Below the pieces are notes generated by a model. That model searched no databases. It saw only the letters and a list, made by a program, of their open reading frames with translations, and was not told the DNA's origin. Shown here in pieces: positions 11,835 to 24,137 of a DNA stretch of 64,000 bases. The position numbers and the translations under genes are program-made. The DNA comes from Laguncularia racemosa (Eukaryota > Streptophyta > Magnoliopsida > Myrtales > Combretaceae). Each line of letters begins with the position of its first letter. The stretch's first letter is position 1. The stretch covers positions 620,001 to 684,000 of the forward strand of contig JBBMOL010000196.1 of the NCBI GenBank assembly GCA_037954665.1. Reading direction: 5' to 3'.

Positions 11835-12786
11835 CGCAGGCCGTGGAGGACCCACAGCCACACACACAGACACGCCAGAAAACAAACAAAAGAAAAGAAA
11901 AGAAGAAGAAGACGAGACGAGACGAGACGAGAACGAAGAAAAGAAAACAAAAGGGAACCGAACAAAAAAAAATCATATCTCGCACATATAAACTCCGATC
12001 GATGATATGAGATCACCCACATGTTTCTCAAGAAAAGTATAACTCAATTAGACTAACTTTTTATGGAATGGAGTTAGTTTCTAAAAGTTGTGTATAAAGA
12101 ATAAATAGATGTAAAATTTAGTACTTTACTCAAAATTTATTGTAATAGCTAAAGAAACATTAGGTAAAATGATTAAGACTGTGTATTTAGTGTATTGATA
12201 TACTTTTTCTTAATTTTCTAGGTGAAGAGGGTTTCGATTCGGAAATACCCAATGATTACTTTGAATAAATTCGACAAAATGAGATCGATGTAAGTAGGAC
12301 TCTATAATATGTTGTATCATGTGTATATTGTTGTGTTATGTGTCTTGTTATTGTATATATATATATATACGTAAGGTCTGAAACGATGTGTAGCCTTTCC
12401 TTTGCGTGGACAACATTCCCCGATTGCTGGCCGTGATATAACCATATGCATATATTTGTAAACGGAGGATGGCTGGACGAGTTGACTACTAAACTGCAAG
12501 CTTCTCTAATTATATGTGCGTATAAGGTCCTTTTGCTGGCCGGGATAATAATAATATATACATATGTATATGTGTAAACAGAGGATAGCTGGGACGTTTC
12601 CTTCTCCTAGCTGCCGTATGGAATCATATATACATAGGTATATGTATAATGGTCTGTTGGATTGCTGGCCGATATCATCGTGATAATATATATATATATA
12701 TATATAGATGCATCCAAATGCTGGGGAAAAAGATGCTGTAAAATATTTATGTATAGGTGCACATGTTGGGTGCGTATACAAGGGGA
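11831..12786. repeat. Purine-rich tract and degenerate direct repeats
   Basis: 11,880-11,960 is strongly purine-rich on the plus strand, with AAAAGAAAAG and four GACGA units. Between 12,420 and 12,720 three degenerate units of about 110-130 bp begin TTGCTGGCCG (12,422, 12,532 and 12,661), followed by ATATACATATG-like and AGGATAGCTGG-like strings. No coding sequence is evident. Confidence 0.5.
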
Positions 12787-13281
12787 CTCCCAATTAGGGC
12801 TGATAATGCGGGCTGTCTGGACTGGCCCGCTCCGACCTGCACTGGCCTGCAGGTCATCGCGAGCTGGCCTGCAAAGCTGATGGGTTGGAAAAGTCGACCC
12901 GTCCTACCCCACGGGCTAAGCAGGCTGGCCCGCAACGACCCGCAAAATTATTATTTTTTCCTTATGTAAATAATTAAAATTATAAGTTTATAACATGTTA
13001 AATAAAACTTTTTAGTTTTTCTTAGATAAACCTTTATTTCCTTTACAAATATAATTAATATTATATATCGCTCAATTTTTCCATTCACTTTCCTTATACA
13101 ATTTCAATTTATATGTACTTACTCTTAAATTCCATTCTTATACGATAAAAAAATAACCTAATACGATAAAAAAATAACCTAAAACGATAATCAAGCAATT
13201 ATGATAAAGTACTTTTCAGTTTTTACTAATTACATAGGAAAACAAATATAATAATGAAGCAGATAAAATTACATATATAAA

Positions 13282-15565
13282 TCAATCATCACTATCATAA
13301 TCATCAATAACTAAATTGGAGTCTCTTTTCGATGAAGTAGTCACAGTCCCACCCACACTCCCATTGTCTTCTTCTTGATCTACAATTTATGAGATTACAC
13401 ATATAATTAGGAATATATTATATTAGGGTGAATATATTAAAAGAAAATATTAGGAATAGAACAAAAAAAAATTACCTTCACGTGCAAATCCTTGTAACCA
13501 ATTTCGTGTACAAATGAGAGCTTCTACATTGGTTGGAAGCATAGAACTGCGATACTTATTAAGTACACGAGCACCGATACTGAAAACTGACTTCGACACT
13601 ACAGTAGTAATTGGAATGCTAAGCACATCGGAGGCCATGATAGATAAATTAGGATATCTCTGGCTTTGATTCTTCCAATGTTGTAACACATCCAATTCTG
13701 AGTAGAAGTCCATATCCATTACTGGCTCATCTAGATAAATATCTAAAGAAGATTTACCAGAACTTTGTACTTCTACTTGACGGTATCGGAATTCCTACAT
13801 TATTAAGAAAAAACTATTTACATACCAATATATATTATAAAAAAATAATTGAGGAAATAAAAAATTATTAAACTTACCACTAATGTAGCAAAATCAATCT
13901 CTAAGCCCTTTCCAACTCTATGTGTTGCTGCTCCCTTACTGCTGCTACCTCCAGATGTGTCTTGTGTTTGAGGAGATGATCCAACCTGATTGCTTCTATT
14001 TCTAGATATGTGATATGTTTTGCTCTTCTCATATTCTCCATAAAGTTTATATAACTTGCTTTTTATATGAGCCATCTTCTCTTCACAAGTGAGGGGATCA
14101 AGTTTGTTAAAACAGAAGCTCAAAAAATCAAATTTCATTCGAGGATCAAAGATTGCTCCAAGTGCAAGGATAACATTATAATCACTCTAATACTTATCGA
14201 ACTTCTGTTTCATTTTAATGGACATCTCCCTTATGACATGTCTTCACTATTTAAATTTTCATTACGCAAACATTTAATCCTCCATACTTGCAAAAAATAG
14301 TGGTTTGATGTTGGATATGATAATCCTGACATCAAATTGGTGATACTATGAAACGGGCTCAAAAACTTGCATATCTTTTCTACTCCTTCCCACTCATCAA
14401 TGGTTGGACAGTATTTATAATGGCGATCATTCAATTGAAAGCAAGAAAAAGCACGTCGATACCTGAGTGCGCTATCAAGCATAAGATAAGTGGAATTCCA
14501 TCTAATAGTTACATCCAAGTGCAAACCGATATTCGTATTAATGTTGCCAACCTATTCAACACACTCCAAAAAGTGTTTCATTCTACTCTCAGAACCCTTC
14601 ACATACTTCACACTTTCCCTTACTTTGTGCAATGCTTCACTACTTACATCCAATCCTTCTTTAACGATCAAGTGAAGAATATGAGCAGAACATCTAATAT
14701 GAAAAAACTCACCACCAAATAACAAACTATGTTGTAAATTCAATTGCTCTTTTAGAAAATCTTGCATACAATCATTTGCAGATGCATTATCCAATGTAAG
14801 GGAGAATATCTTCCTATCTATGCCCCAATCTTTCAAAAATTCAAATACTTTTTTTGACAACTCAAACCTTGAGTGAGGAGGGGGCATTTTAGAAAAAGCA
14901 AGAATTTTATTACTCTATTTCCAATTGGCATCCACATAATGTGCAGTCAAACAAATATATCCCTCACTAGTAGAAGCAGTCCATACATCAGAGGTCAAGC
15001 ATACTTTCCCTAGAATTCTTTGCAAAATTTGTTTCAAATTCTCCTTCTGAGTCAAATATAAATTTCAAACATCTGATGTAGCAGTTTTTCTACTAATTGG
15101 CTTATAATCAGGATTATATAGCCTTATAAACTGTGTAATCCTCCTATATTCAACAAATGAAAATGGCAGATCATGCTCAATAATAGCCATAGCCATGACC
15201 TCACGAGAAAATTTAGGATCAGGTTTTCTTGATCTTAACTTCCTCGCATGATCGATTATCATATCACCAACATCATGATATCTAGGAATTTGACTCAAAT
15301 GACACTTCTCTGTATGTCGACGTAAAGATGAAGTTCCATGTGAATGTGTTCCAATCACATATTCCTTCCCACATGCTTTACACTTAGCCCTATTTTTACC
15401 GCCCTTCCCAATACCAATTTTTGTAAATAATTCCCAAACTTGAGAAGAAGAGCGACTTACTCGAGCCTTCTTACCTGCATGTTCTTCAGATTGAGAAAAT
15501 CCTGGTTGTAGATTGTCGTTATGCCCACCAACTTCAGATGTATGATCCACAATAAGAAGTTCCAT
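13282..15565 (-). pseudogene. hAT transposase, BED-finger type, broken
   Basis: The gene runs from ATG at 15,565 to TGA at 13,282-13,284. The order is: BED zinc finger (KCKACGKEY ... SLRRHTEKCH); the DxW motif of the RNase H fold (CLTSDVWTAST); LTLDNASAND; IRCSAHILHLIV; TIRWNSTYLML; the DUF4413-like region; and the C-terminal dimerisation domain (YPNLSIMASDVLSIPITT, NKYRSSMLP, CTRNWLQGF). It resembles plant RICESLEEPER/DAYSLEEPER relatives. Two in-frame introns are visible: 13,795-13,877 (GTAAGT...TAG, phase 0) and 13,380-13,475 (GTAATT...TAG, phase 1), followed by an acidic last exon ending DYDSDD. Lesions are stops at 15,065-15,067, 14,915-14,917, 14,552-14,554 and 14,187-14,189, plus a frameshift near 14,231-14,245. 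The SExxFS-type motif, whose Glu is regarded as catalytic in hAT enzymes, reads SKSVFS. Confidence 0.9.
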
Positions 15566-15669
15566 TGCAGCCTCGTTACTTAAAGGATCAATTCTGTAAA
15601 TATAAAAAAAAAGTGTTATTAGTAGTAGTTAAATATATGTAAATAATTAAATATAGCCTCCACATACCA

Positions 15670-16045
15670 CACGGCCACCACCACCACCCTACTCTCCAAT
15701 CTCCATTCTCCATTCACCAAGCCTCCACCACCACTAGCGTCACTCACCCCCACCCCACACCGCCCACCACCCCCCACGGCCACACCACACGGCTACCACC
15801 GCCACCACCCTACTCTCCAATCTCCATCCTCCATTCTCCATTCACCAAGCCTCCACCACCACGGTGTCACTCACCCCCACCCACACGGCCCACCACCCTT
15901 ACGGCCACACCACAACGGCCACCACCACCACCCTACTCTGCAATCTCCAATCTCTATTCTCCATTCTCCATTCGCCAAGCCTCCACCACCACCGGCGTCA
16001 CTTACCCCCACCCCACACGACCTACCACCCCCCACGGCCAACAAC
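15670..16045 (+). repeat. ~122-bp C-rich minisatellite, three units
   Basis: Three tandem units are marked by CCCTACTCT(C/G)CAATCTCC at about 15,688, 15,809 and 15,932. Each continues into CATTC(A/G)CCAAGCCTCC and a CACTCACCCCCACC-like segment. The plus strand is almost free of G outside the ACGGCC motifs. It lies within the hAT element. Confidence 0.85.
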
Positions 16046-16320
16046 CACACGGTCCACACCCCCACCGGCCCACACCTACGCGGCCACACTACACGGCCAC
16101 CACACCACACGCCACCATGCCATACACAGCCACACCACACACCATACGCCACCACGCCACACGGCCACACCACACACCACATGCCACCACGCCACACGGC
16201 CACACCACCCCACATGGCCACACTACACGACCACATCACACGGCCACACCACCCCATACGGCCACACTACACGGCCACCACACCACACGGCCAAACCACC
16301 AGCCACACACAAAATAGTAG
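16046..16320 (+). repeat. CACACGGCCAC simple-sequence tract
   Basis: Short irregular repeats of CACACGGCCAC, CCACACGCCAC and CACCACACCAC continue from the minisatellite. The His/Thr/Pro-rich frame they create is a by-product of the repeat. Confidence 0.8.
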
Positions 16321-16346
16321 AGGACAATAGTAGAGAATTGTTTTAC

Positions 16347-17086
16347 CTTAATTAACGACATTTAACAGGCGGCCGGCGGCGACGGCGCGACGTCGGTCTA
16401 GCTGCGGAGTATAGGGGGTGTAGGGACGGTGGGGTGGGCTACCAGTTGCGGTAGAACTTGTACACACGACCGTGTGGGCTGCTGCCAGGCGCTAGCTGTG
16501 TGCGGGCTGCGGACGAGGTGCACGGACGGACGATGGTGCCACTACGACTGCGAGTTGCGACTGTGTGGTGAGGAGTGGAGTGCGACGGTGCGGAGTGTGT
16601 TGTGGTGTTTTGACTTCTGCGATTGCGATTTGCGAAGGAGAACTGTTGTGGACTGTGCTATGGTGTGTGTGTGTTTGACTTCTGGCTTCTGTTCTGCACA
16701 CCGTGGTCCGTGGCCATTTCAATTTCAACCATTTCAGCTGCTGTAGAACCCGTCGGCAGCATCATTTCAACCGGTCATCTCAGTCGGTGGCCGCGGTGCA
16801 GGGCATGGCAGCTCGTCATGTCGTCCTCGTCAAGTCGTCATGTCCAGCAGGTCGTGTCGTGTCGTCCCTCCAAGCTCCCTCCAGCCCACTGTGTTGTTGC
16901 TGTGTGCAGAATTGCAGAAGTTCCGGCGGGTTGGCCCGCCGCCCGCGGGGATTGCCCGCCCCGCCCCGTGGGTCAAGCGGGTGCAGGCCAAAATGGTCCG
17001 CAGGTCAAATTTTTTTTGCCCGCCCCGCATATTTTTTAGGGTGGGGCGGGTCAGCCCGCGGACCCGCCCGGTAATTCCCACCTCTA
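16347..17086. other. GC-rich right end of the hAT element
   Basis: Unlike its surroundings this 740 bp is GC-rich, and it lies upstream of the transposase start. It probably holds the element's promoter and untranslated first exon. The last ~170 bp contain dense GCCCGCC and GCGGGT motifs, the subterminal repeats. Confidence 0.5.
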
Positions 17087-17094
17087 CTCCCAAT

Positions 17095-17264
17095 GTGTTA
17101 GTGATGTTATTTTTTTTTATTTTATTTCTCTTTCTTCCTTTTGCTAGTTGTTGTGTCCATATACATTGGTTGTCCTGCATAACTATGTATATATAGGGGC
17201 CGAAGACGTTGCTAGACGTGGAAAAAGGGAATGAAAATGGAAATATTATTGTGGTAAAATGCGT

Positions 17265-17300
<36 letters not shown>

Positions 17301-19407
17301 TATAATAGTGGTTGTGCAATTGTGAATAAGTATACATATGTGTGTGATGCTTAGAGGATGGAACAAACTACTAGCAAGTGGAAGCAAGCATAGGAATGCT
17401 ATATAGGTATATGTTTATATGTGGGATGAAGAAGGCGGAAATGGAAATTCGACTTAAGTATGTGGGCTATAAAATGACATGGAGGTGAAAGTGGGAATTA
17501 TATTGATGTTGGTTTGATTATGTGCTTGTGTGTTGGGGAATTGGAAGGAGGGTGGAAAATCTATGAATGAGGACGCGAGAAAACTGGTATGGGCCTATTG
17601 GTGCGTGGTATTACTAGTAAGAGTAAAGGGAGACATTATGGTATGTTCATTATTGACGATTGTAGAGATTGATGAGAATTTTAAGGACACATGTTGACAT
17701 GGAGGTCGTTGGTAGTGGAAGGTAAGAAGAGAGAGTCTAAGGAGTTGATTTAAACCACAAGTATATGCATGCATCATAAGATGAGAAAGGAAAGTCAAGT
17801 TGCCAATAGTTTAAATCCCTACCATCATAGCTACATATGCTAGGTGTAAGTGAGATGGGGGTATAAGATATCGGAATGGATATAAACCGTAAATATATAG
17901 GGTATATAGGATTAGGGAAAAGGGGCACTCGCAATCAACCATAAACCACAACTACATGTTCTTACCTTGCACTATGGAATGATAAGAGGTAGAAAGGGTC
18001 TAACCTAAACCATGTACGTCATAAGTATATATGTACATATATCTAAGGACAAGACATGTAACTATAATCATGAGTAGAAGTCCCTTACTTGATAACTTCT
18101 TTTTTTATTCTATAGATGTGTCTTGCTATGTGAAATGGAGAACTTGAGAAGTGCCATGACATAGAGGTGTCAAGGGATGATAATTGTAAATAAATCCCAA
18201 GTGGGGTATTAGACAGTTGAGGTGATTTGGATTATATTATACAATTATTTAACTAAAAATTTGTGTCTAGCTTAATCAATTCTATCGGCTTAGTTTGACC
18301 TTCCATGCTTTTATTTGTGGTGTGAAATGCGTGATCTCTTCTTCTTGTGGTAAATGTGAATATGAGGTGTAATGGTTTTGTTTGTGGAATTTCACTTGGT
18401 TCCTAATGTTTGTCATAGGAATTGTATTCTTTAAAAGCTTGATATTTTACTTTATTGCCTTGAACGTGGATTGGCATGTGATTTTACATTGTTTGATCAT
18501 CTTGAACCAATTAATTAAAGGATTGGACTCAATTTAAAATTGGATTTGCATTTACATGAGACATTGCATGAGATTGAAGGCTATCATTGCTACAAGATGT
18601 GCTGGAAGTGATTAGAGGATCGTTGTTTTGCCATGTGCGAACTAAGTGATTAGGGGATTGTCGCATCTTAACGGTTTCGAGTTTAGCTTGTCTCTTGAGG
18701 CACCTGAGCCTAAAACATTAAAGCTAAGACACAACTTAATTAAGTGATAAGAATAATAAAGATGTTAGTAAGACCTGAGTACTGATGGTGGCTTCAAAAT
18801 CCCCAAACTAAGGTCAAGGGAGGCATAAACCCTAGAATTCACGTCGATTACTAGAAGACCATGTGAGATGCTGCATTCATGTGATTGTTCATGCATAGCA
18901 CTTATTTGATAACTTGCCCAAATTTGTTTGTGTTTGTTGCAACACTGAGAGATTGCACTCCTATCTCATTGGGCTATTAGCTCACCCCTCCACAGGCTAT
19001 TTTGTAGGTAAAAAACTTAGAAGCTTGGGATGGGATAAGGTGTGAAGTGTCGAAAGTTTTTGGAAGCCAAGAATAATAAAGTAAGAATTGTGAATGGTAG
19101 ACTATTTAGAGTAAATGTTATTTTTAAGACCTTGATTGTAAATCTTAAATTTGTAAGACTTAGGGTTTTATTCCATTTTACTAATTGGTAGGAGATTCCG
19201 GCTCTCTATGATCTTGGTTAACCATGGGATACAGAATCCATAGTTATGTTTTATTATATAACTATATGTAATATGATTAGTCATAAACATAATTAACTAT
19301 TTAGAGTCTTATAATCTTTGACTCGTAAGATGATTATCATGTAACGAGTGTATATGTGTCATGATAATTTTTAATGGAACATCCATACCCCCTTTTAGGG
19401 CGTGACA
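17095..19407 (-). repeat. TGTCAC-family LTR, copy 1 (left edge uncertain)
   Basis: The right end TTTTAGGGCGTGACA equals TGTCACGCCCTAAAA on the minus strand, an LTR start seen in many plant elements. From about 18,110 to 19,407 it aligns with 24,840-26,070. Shared blocks are GAGAAGTG(C/T)(C/G)ATGACA(T/C)AGAGGTGTC, GACATTGCATGAGATTGAAGG, TAAAGCTAAGACACA and GATGGGAT(A/G)AG(G/A)TGTGAAGTGTC. TA-rich sequence at about 18,025-18,045 corresponds to the TA run of copies 2 and 3, so the LTR reaches at least there and probably to about 17.4 kb. No internal domains lie next to it. Confidence 0.65.
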
Positions 19408-21309
19408 TTTTCGCCAATGCATTTGTATTTACTAATATTAAACTATAAATTTTGAATTGTGGAAAAAAGAAAAAAAAAGAAATTAATGTTGAACGATTTA
19501 GGTGGGGGTGTTAAAAAGAAATTTTCTTTTATTTTGTAAAGTTCCAATTTTTTAGGAGAGATAAATGAGAGGAGGGAAGGGGAGAGGGGGAGAGAGTGAA
19601 AGAGTACCATTTTTTAGGATAAATATAAGTAAATAGGAAGAGAGAGAAAATGAAAATAATTAATGCTGATTTTTAAAAATGTAACTCATTTTTAGAGTAA
19701 ACTAATTTTGCCTTCTTTATTTCATCATAACAATGAAGGAAATTGCTAAATTTTATGGTGCCATCACATATCATGTTATCACTCTCTGATTAAGGTAAGA
19801 TCTATTGAATTACTATAAAACTAATTGAAGGCTTGTGCAATGCATGGATGAAAAAATGAGTTTTGATTATAAAATTTTTCTTAAATAATAAAAATATAAT
19901 ATGATAAAAATTAACATGAAATTTTGCAATTAATCAACATTGATAATAATCAAATTGAATCAACATTTACAAATTTTCTATTTCTGTAAATATTAATATT
20001 TTGTAAATTAAATTTGAAAATTTCATATTCTTTTCTCATTGCAATGAAAACTCTGAATCTCAAACAATTTTTTACATTTAAATTTTGTTCATATCCATGC
20101 ACAGTTATATCAATATTATAGCTTCTAAAAAACAAAAGTTATGTCCTCATAAGTTTTAGCATTTATTATATCTTTGTGTATGATATCATTATTGAATTTC
20201 CTTACATTAAAACAATAATTAACATAAGTAATTATCAAATTGAATCAACATTAAAATTTACCATTGATTAACATTGAGTATCATAAGATTAAATGACCAA
20301 TAAAGGATAAAGAAGATAAATTTTGATAGCAAAAGCTCAAAATGACAAAATAGATAATGTAAGCATTTTATGAATTAAATGATTAAATTATCATATAAAA
20401 TAGGATCATTTTATATTATATATTACATATAGGTTATAATATACACTTTATATTGATATTTATCAGTGATTCACTATATTTTAGCATGTCACGCTAAACA
20501 TTTGACAATTTATATTTGTAAATCAATAAAGATATATTGTGACCATTATTATTTGATTGTATTAACATATATCAATTGTAGATTATATATGACCATTGAT
20601 ATTTTATTATTGGATGTCATTAAATTTCACCATTACTTATGTAAAGTCCTAAAAATTTTGAAAAATTATATGAAAATTTAAGAAAATAAGTAGAATAATA
20701 AATACTTCTAAGTCAAGGTAGCGAAAGGGACAATTTCGCAATATTAAAAAATTTGAAAAATATACGAAAAAAATTCAAATAATGTGATACGCAAATATTA
20801 TCTTAATAATTTGCGATAATAATGGGTTTTAAAAATAAAAAAACTAGAAAGAATAATCTCAGCCAAAGAGAAGAAGATAACGAACGGACAAATTGAATTT
20901 GATTAAATATATTACCAAATAAATTTAGGAAGCAAAGTGCTTGAAAAATATCCAAATATAGATATATAAACGGACAAATAAAAATATTTGTAAATCTTAA
21001 CTTTAGTTTAGGTAAATTAAATTAAAAGAATAAAATTCTCCAAAACACAAACTTCAAACAATATTAGGCTAAATAATGAAATTAATTGGAATTGTGGATC
21101 TAAGAATTTTAAATGAAAATTTAGAGTAAATATTTATGTTCGGAATAGACAAATTAACCTAGATGTAAGCTTTTGTAATAAAACGCTAAAAATGAAAAAT
21201 TTTAAAATATTCTTGTACATGAGCAGAATAGTAAAATAAGGACATTATAATATAAAATATAATATATAAAATCATATAAATATATATATACATAGCTTAA
21301 AAAAAAAAA
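19408..21309. other. Unassigned AT-rich sequence
   Basis: No coding frame is supported. Parts resemble 26,070-26,650, for example AATCAACATTGATAAT and AAATGA(C/T)CAATAAA(G/A)GATA. A dispersed AT-rich repeat may occur at both places. 20,930-21,230 resembles 11,450-11,720. Confidence 0.35.
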
Positions 21310-21329
21310 GCAGATTTTTTCAAATCTGC
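21310..21329. other. Perfect short hairpin
   Basis: GCAGATTT-TTTC-AAATCTGC: an 8-bp stem with a 4-nt loop. Its role is unknown. Confidence 0.6.
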
Positions 21330-21417
21330 TACAACATCCATCCTCTTCTAAATGTGGCGTTGGGCGATAGCAGTAGGTGGTGTTAGCAGCAATAGCATTA
21401 GTCCTAACCATCCTTCC

Positions 21418-21655
21418 CTTTCTTTTCTTTTCTTTCTCTTCTTTCTAACTGTCCCTTCTCCTTTTGTTCTTCTCTTGCGCCAAATCGGAGGGATGCCATT
21501 CCTTTTTTCTTTTCTTTTCTTTTCTTCTTCTTCTTCCCTTCTACCTCCCTTACTTTTTCTTTTCTTTTCTTTTCCTTCCTCTTCTTCTTCTTCTTCTTCT
21601 TCTTCTTCTTCTTCTTCTTCTTCTTCTTCTTCTTCTTCTTCTTCTTCTTCTTCCC
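21418..21655 (+). repeat. Polypyrimidine tract with (CTT)n microsatellite
   Basis: TTCTTTTCTTTTC-type runs lead into an uninterrupted CTT array of about 25 units ending near 21,653. The Ser-rich and Leu-rich frames across it are by-products. Confidence 0.95.
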
Positions 21656-21659
21656 TTCA

Positions 21660-22140
21660 GAGCTATGTCTCCTTCAACAGCTTTAAGTCACGTTGCTCGA
21701 CCTTTACCCTAACCATGGCAGTAGCAATGGCCATAACTACAATAGCGACAGTAGCAACGACACAATGATGGGAATAGCAATGACGAAGATAGCAACTTTG
21801 GCATCGTGACTATCTCATCTCCTTCCTTGATGACTAAGGCAACAACAACGGTGACAGCGAACAACTTGGAGAAGACAACAATGATCTAAATGATGACTAC
21901 AATGATAGAGACCACAATGATAGCAACCACAACGGTGGACGCGATGACAACCATGGCTGTAACAACAATGGCAACTACAACGGTTGTAACGACAACAACA
22001 ATGACATGATGATGACAGCAGCGGAAACCACAATGGATAGTAGCAGTAATGATACAGCGGTGATAGCAAATGGCAACTATGATGGTAGCTATACCCTACG
22101 AGCAACGTTCGAAAGGAATCCATGAGGGTCATTGCTAAGC
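21660..22140 (+). repeat. Cryptic triplet-rich repeat
   Basis: This is rich in AACAACAAT, GGCAACTAC and AATGATAG-like triplets with no fixed unit. It looks like a decayed trinucleotide minisatellite adjoining the CTT run. No stable open frame is present. Confidence 0.5.
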
Positions 22141-22439
22141 TTAGTTCCCTGCTTCGATGCGGGCGCGAAGGTGTGTGTGTGTACATGAGGGAGGGGGGAA
22201 GCTGTGTGATATAATGGTATGTGTGAGGGAGAACGACAGCAATGTCAGCAATGATCCAACAACGGCAGTAGGTGATTGCTGTAGGAAAACAGAGAAAGGA
22301 AAAAACAAAAAGAAAAAAGAAAGGGGAAGAAAAGAAGAGGGAAAAGAGGAAGAGGGAGGGCTAGCATGGAAGAGAGGAGAGAAGAGAAGAAAAGGAAGAG
22401 GAAAAAGGAGCCGGCGGGAGAAGAAGGAAAAGAATGGGA

Positions 22440-23330
22440 AATTAGATTTAAATGGGGGAATGCAGGTATGTGTGTGTACGTGTATGTGATAGTGTGTGGT
22501 GTGTGAAGGTATATGTATATGAGTATGGAAGGTGTAGGATGTGTGAGAAAGTGTGTGTGTATATGTGATGGTGTGTGCTATGCAAGCATGTGTGTATGTG
22601 TATGTGATGGTATGTAGTGTGTGAGGGTATGTGTGTATGTGTAGGGAAGGAGGAGCCAAGTGTGTAGTGTGTGAGTATGTGCATATGTGCATGAGGTGAT
22701 GTGGGATGTGAGGTATGTGTGTATATGTGATGCCATGTGGTGTATGCATTATGTGTGTGTATATGGATGGTATGTGGTGTATAAGGGTGTGTGTATGTGT
22801 ATGGAAGGTGTGATGCATAGAGTATATATGGAGGAGTTTGGAAGTTGTGTGTTGCGTGGAATATGTGTATATGCTTATGGAAGGTAAGTGGTATGTGAGG
22901 GTATGTGTGTGTGTATGAAATGGTGTATGGTGTGTGGACATGTGTGTGTGGGTATAGAAGGTGAGTGTGATGTATGTGGGTATGTGTATGTGTATGGAAG
23001 GTGTGTAGTGTATGCGAAGTATGTGGGTATGTATGTATTGGTAGTGTGAGGTATAAGTGGAGTATGTGCATATGTGTATGTCGGTAGTGTAGGACGTGTG
23101 TGGAGTATGTATGTGTATATGCACTAGTGGTGTGTGTGCATGTATGTGGACTTGAGGAGAAAAGAGGATAACAAAGTGTAGTTGTGTGTGCGTATAATTA
23201 GGTGTTTGGTATGATTGTGTGTATGTATGTGTAGGTGAGTGTGTGGTGTGCGAAGTGTATATGTATATAGATAAGAGTATGTTGGTGAGTGTATATGGTG
23301 TGTGGGAATGGTTGGTAATGGAAGCATGAG
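22440..23330 (+). repeat. Degenerate TG-rich tandem array
   Basis: About 0.9 kb of GTGTGTATGTGTATG and GATGGTATGTGGTGTGTGAGGG variants recur every 55-65 bp. The minus strand gives a long His/Thr/Tyr-rich frame that is purely a consequence of the dinucleotide repeat. The units do not match the plant telomere repeat. Confidence 0.85.
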
Positions 23331-24137
23331 TGAGGATGAAAACTAGTAGAAACGACAGGAAACCCTATAGGTGGAGATGTCAACAAAGGAGAGAAGAAAG
23401 AAGATACAAAACCTTTAAGGACTACTAAATCCTACGGGTTGTCCTACAAGTAGTTCGTTGGAAGATATTAGAGACAAATTGAGGAACGAAAGGTTTAAAG
23501 ATGCTTCATGTAAAGGAGAAGCATCTATATTGGTGTAGATGGTGAAAGGGATGATGCGAGCAACGTCCAAGATGATAAAAAGCCTAGGGACATTTGGAAT
23601 GAAATGGGGGTTCATAATGGAATGTTCAAAGGATGTTGAGGAAGATCATTCATGGCCAAATACCCTAATGCAAGACCTTTAGTTGTCCTTTCAAAGGGTA
23701 TCTTGCATACGCAAAAGAAGGAATTCCAAATTTGGTAGGTCGAAGATGTTTCATTGCTCGACTTCTACACAAGGAAAGCAAACAGTTAATCATAGCAACT
23801 TAGGGTGTTAGAAGCAATGAATCGTAGGAAGGTCATTCCTTTTGGAATCCTGTATTGGAATCATGTTGAAGAAGTGTTCACGTTTCAAATTTTGTTCGCC
23901 TAAAGTTCCTTAAGGAGGAGACTTTACGCCTCGCCATCAAATGCATAGAGTGGAGTACACATATTTGGTGCTAGGAAATTATCAAAGTCAAGTGGAGATA
24001 TGACCTTCTATGGTTTGGTTGAGGAAGCATTGCAGAAGGATATTGATTTCAAGAGGGAAGTAAAGAGGTTACCCACTGGAATTGCTCAACTTCGGCTAGG
24101 ATTATGACAACTTTAAACAAGTGAGTGAGAAACTTAA
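23331..24137 (+). other. Unassigned, with short codon-like fragments
   Basis: A few stretches read like old coding sequence, for example a 28-codon frame at 23,652-23,738 (MAKYPNARPLVVLSKGIL), but every frame is soon broken. I do not recognise a family. It could be the internal remnant of an LTR element. Confidence 0.3.

Larger units (their letters stand above)
15594..16346 (-). other. Putative 5'-UTR intron of the hAT transposase
   Basis: On the minus strand a donor-like AAG|GTAAAAC at 16,346 and an acceptor TTTACAG at 15,594-15,595 bracket 753 bp just upstream of the start codon. The acceptor is good (pyrimidine tract then ACAG); the donor is plausible. The minisatellite at 15,670-16,045 would lie inside this intron. 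Confidence 0.4.
12795..17086 (-). mobile_element. Full-length hAT transposon
   Basis: A 4,292-bp element is flanked by a perfect 8-bp duplication, CTCCCAAT, at 12,787-12,794 and 17,087-17,094. The left end is TAGGGCTGATAATGCGGGC. The right end reads, on the other strand, TAGAGGTGGGAATTACCGGG. Both ends are packed with GGCCCGC and GCGGGT-type motifs, probably transposase-binding subterminal repeats. It carries a hAT transposase gene on the minus strand that is now broken. The perfect TSD suggests a younger insertion than the surrounding repeats. Confidence 0.9.

Noticed and set aside
15864..16355. His/Thr/Pro-rich frame of 163 codons
   Set aside because: It follows from the C-rich minisatellite and CACACGGCCAC tract inside the hAT element.
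16830..17387. 185-codon minus frame across the hAT end
   Set aside because: It crosses the transposon boundary and a TA microsatellite and shows no domain.
21352..21768. Plus-strand frame with a long serine run
   Set aside because: The run is the CTT microsatellite read in one frame; no conserved sequence flanks it.
22141..23124. Long minus-strand frame of 327 codons, His/Thr-rich
   Set aside because: It is produced entirely by the TG-rich simple repeat; overlapping frames show the same periodic composition.
22440..23330. Interstitial telomere repeat
   Set aside because: Units are GTGTGTATG-like, not TTTAGGG or a simple variant of it.
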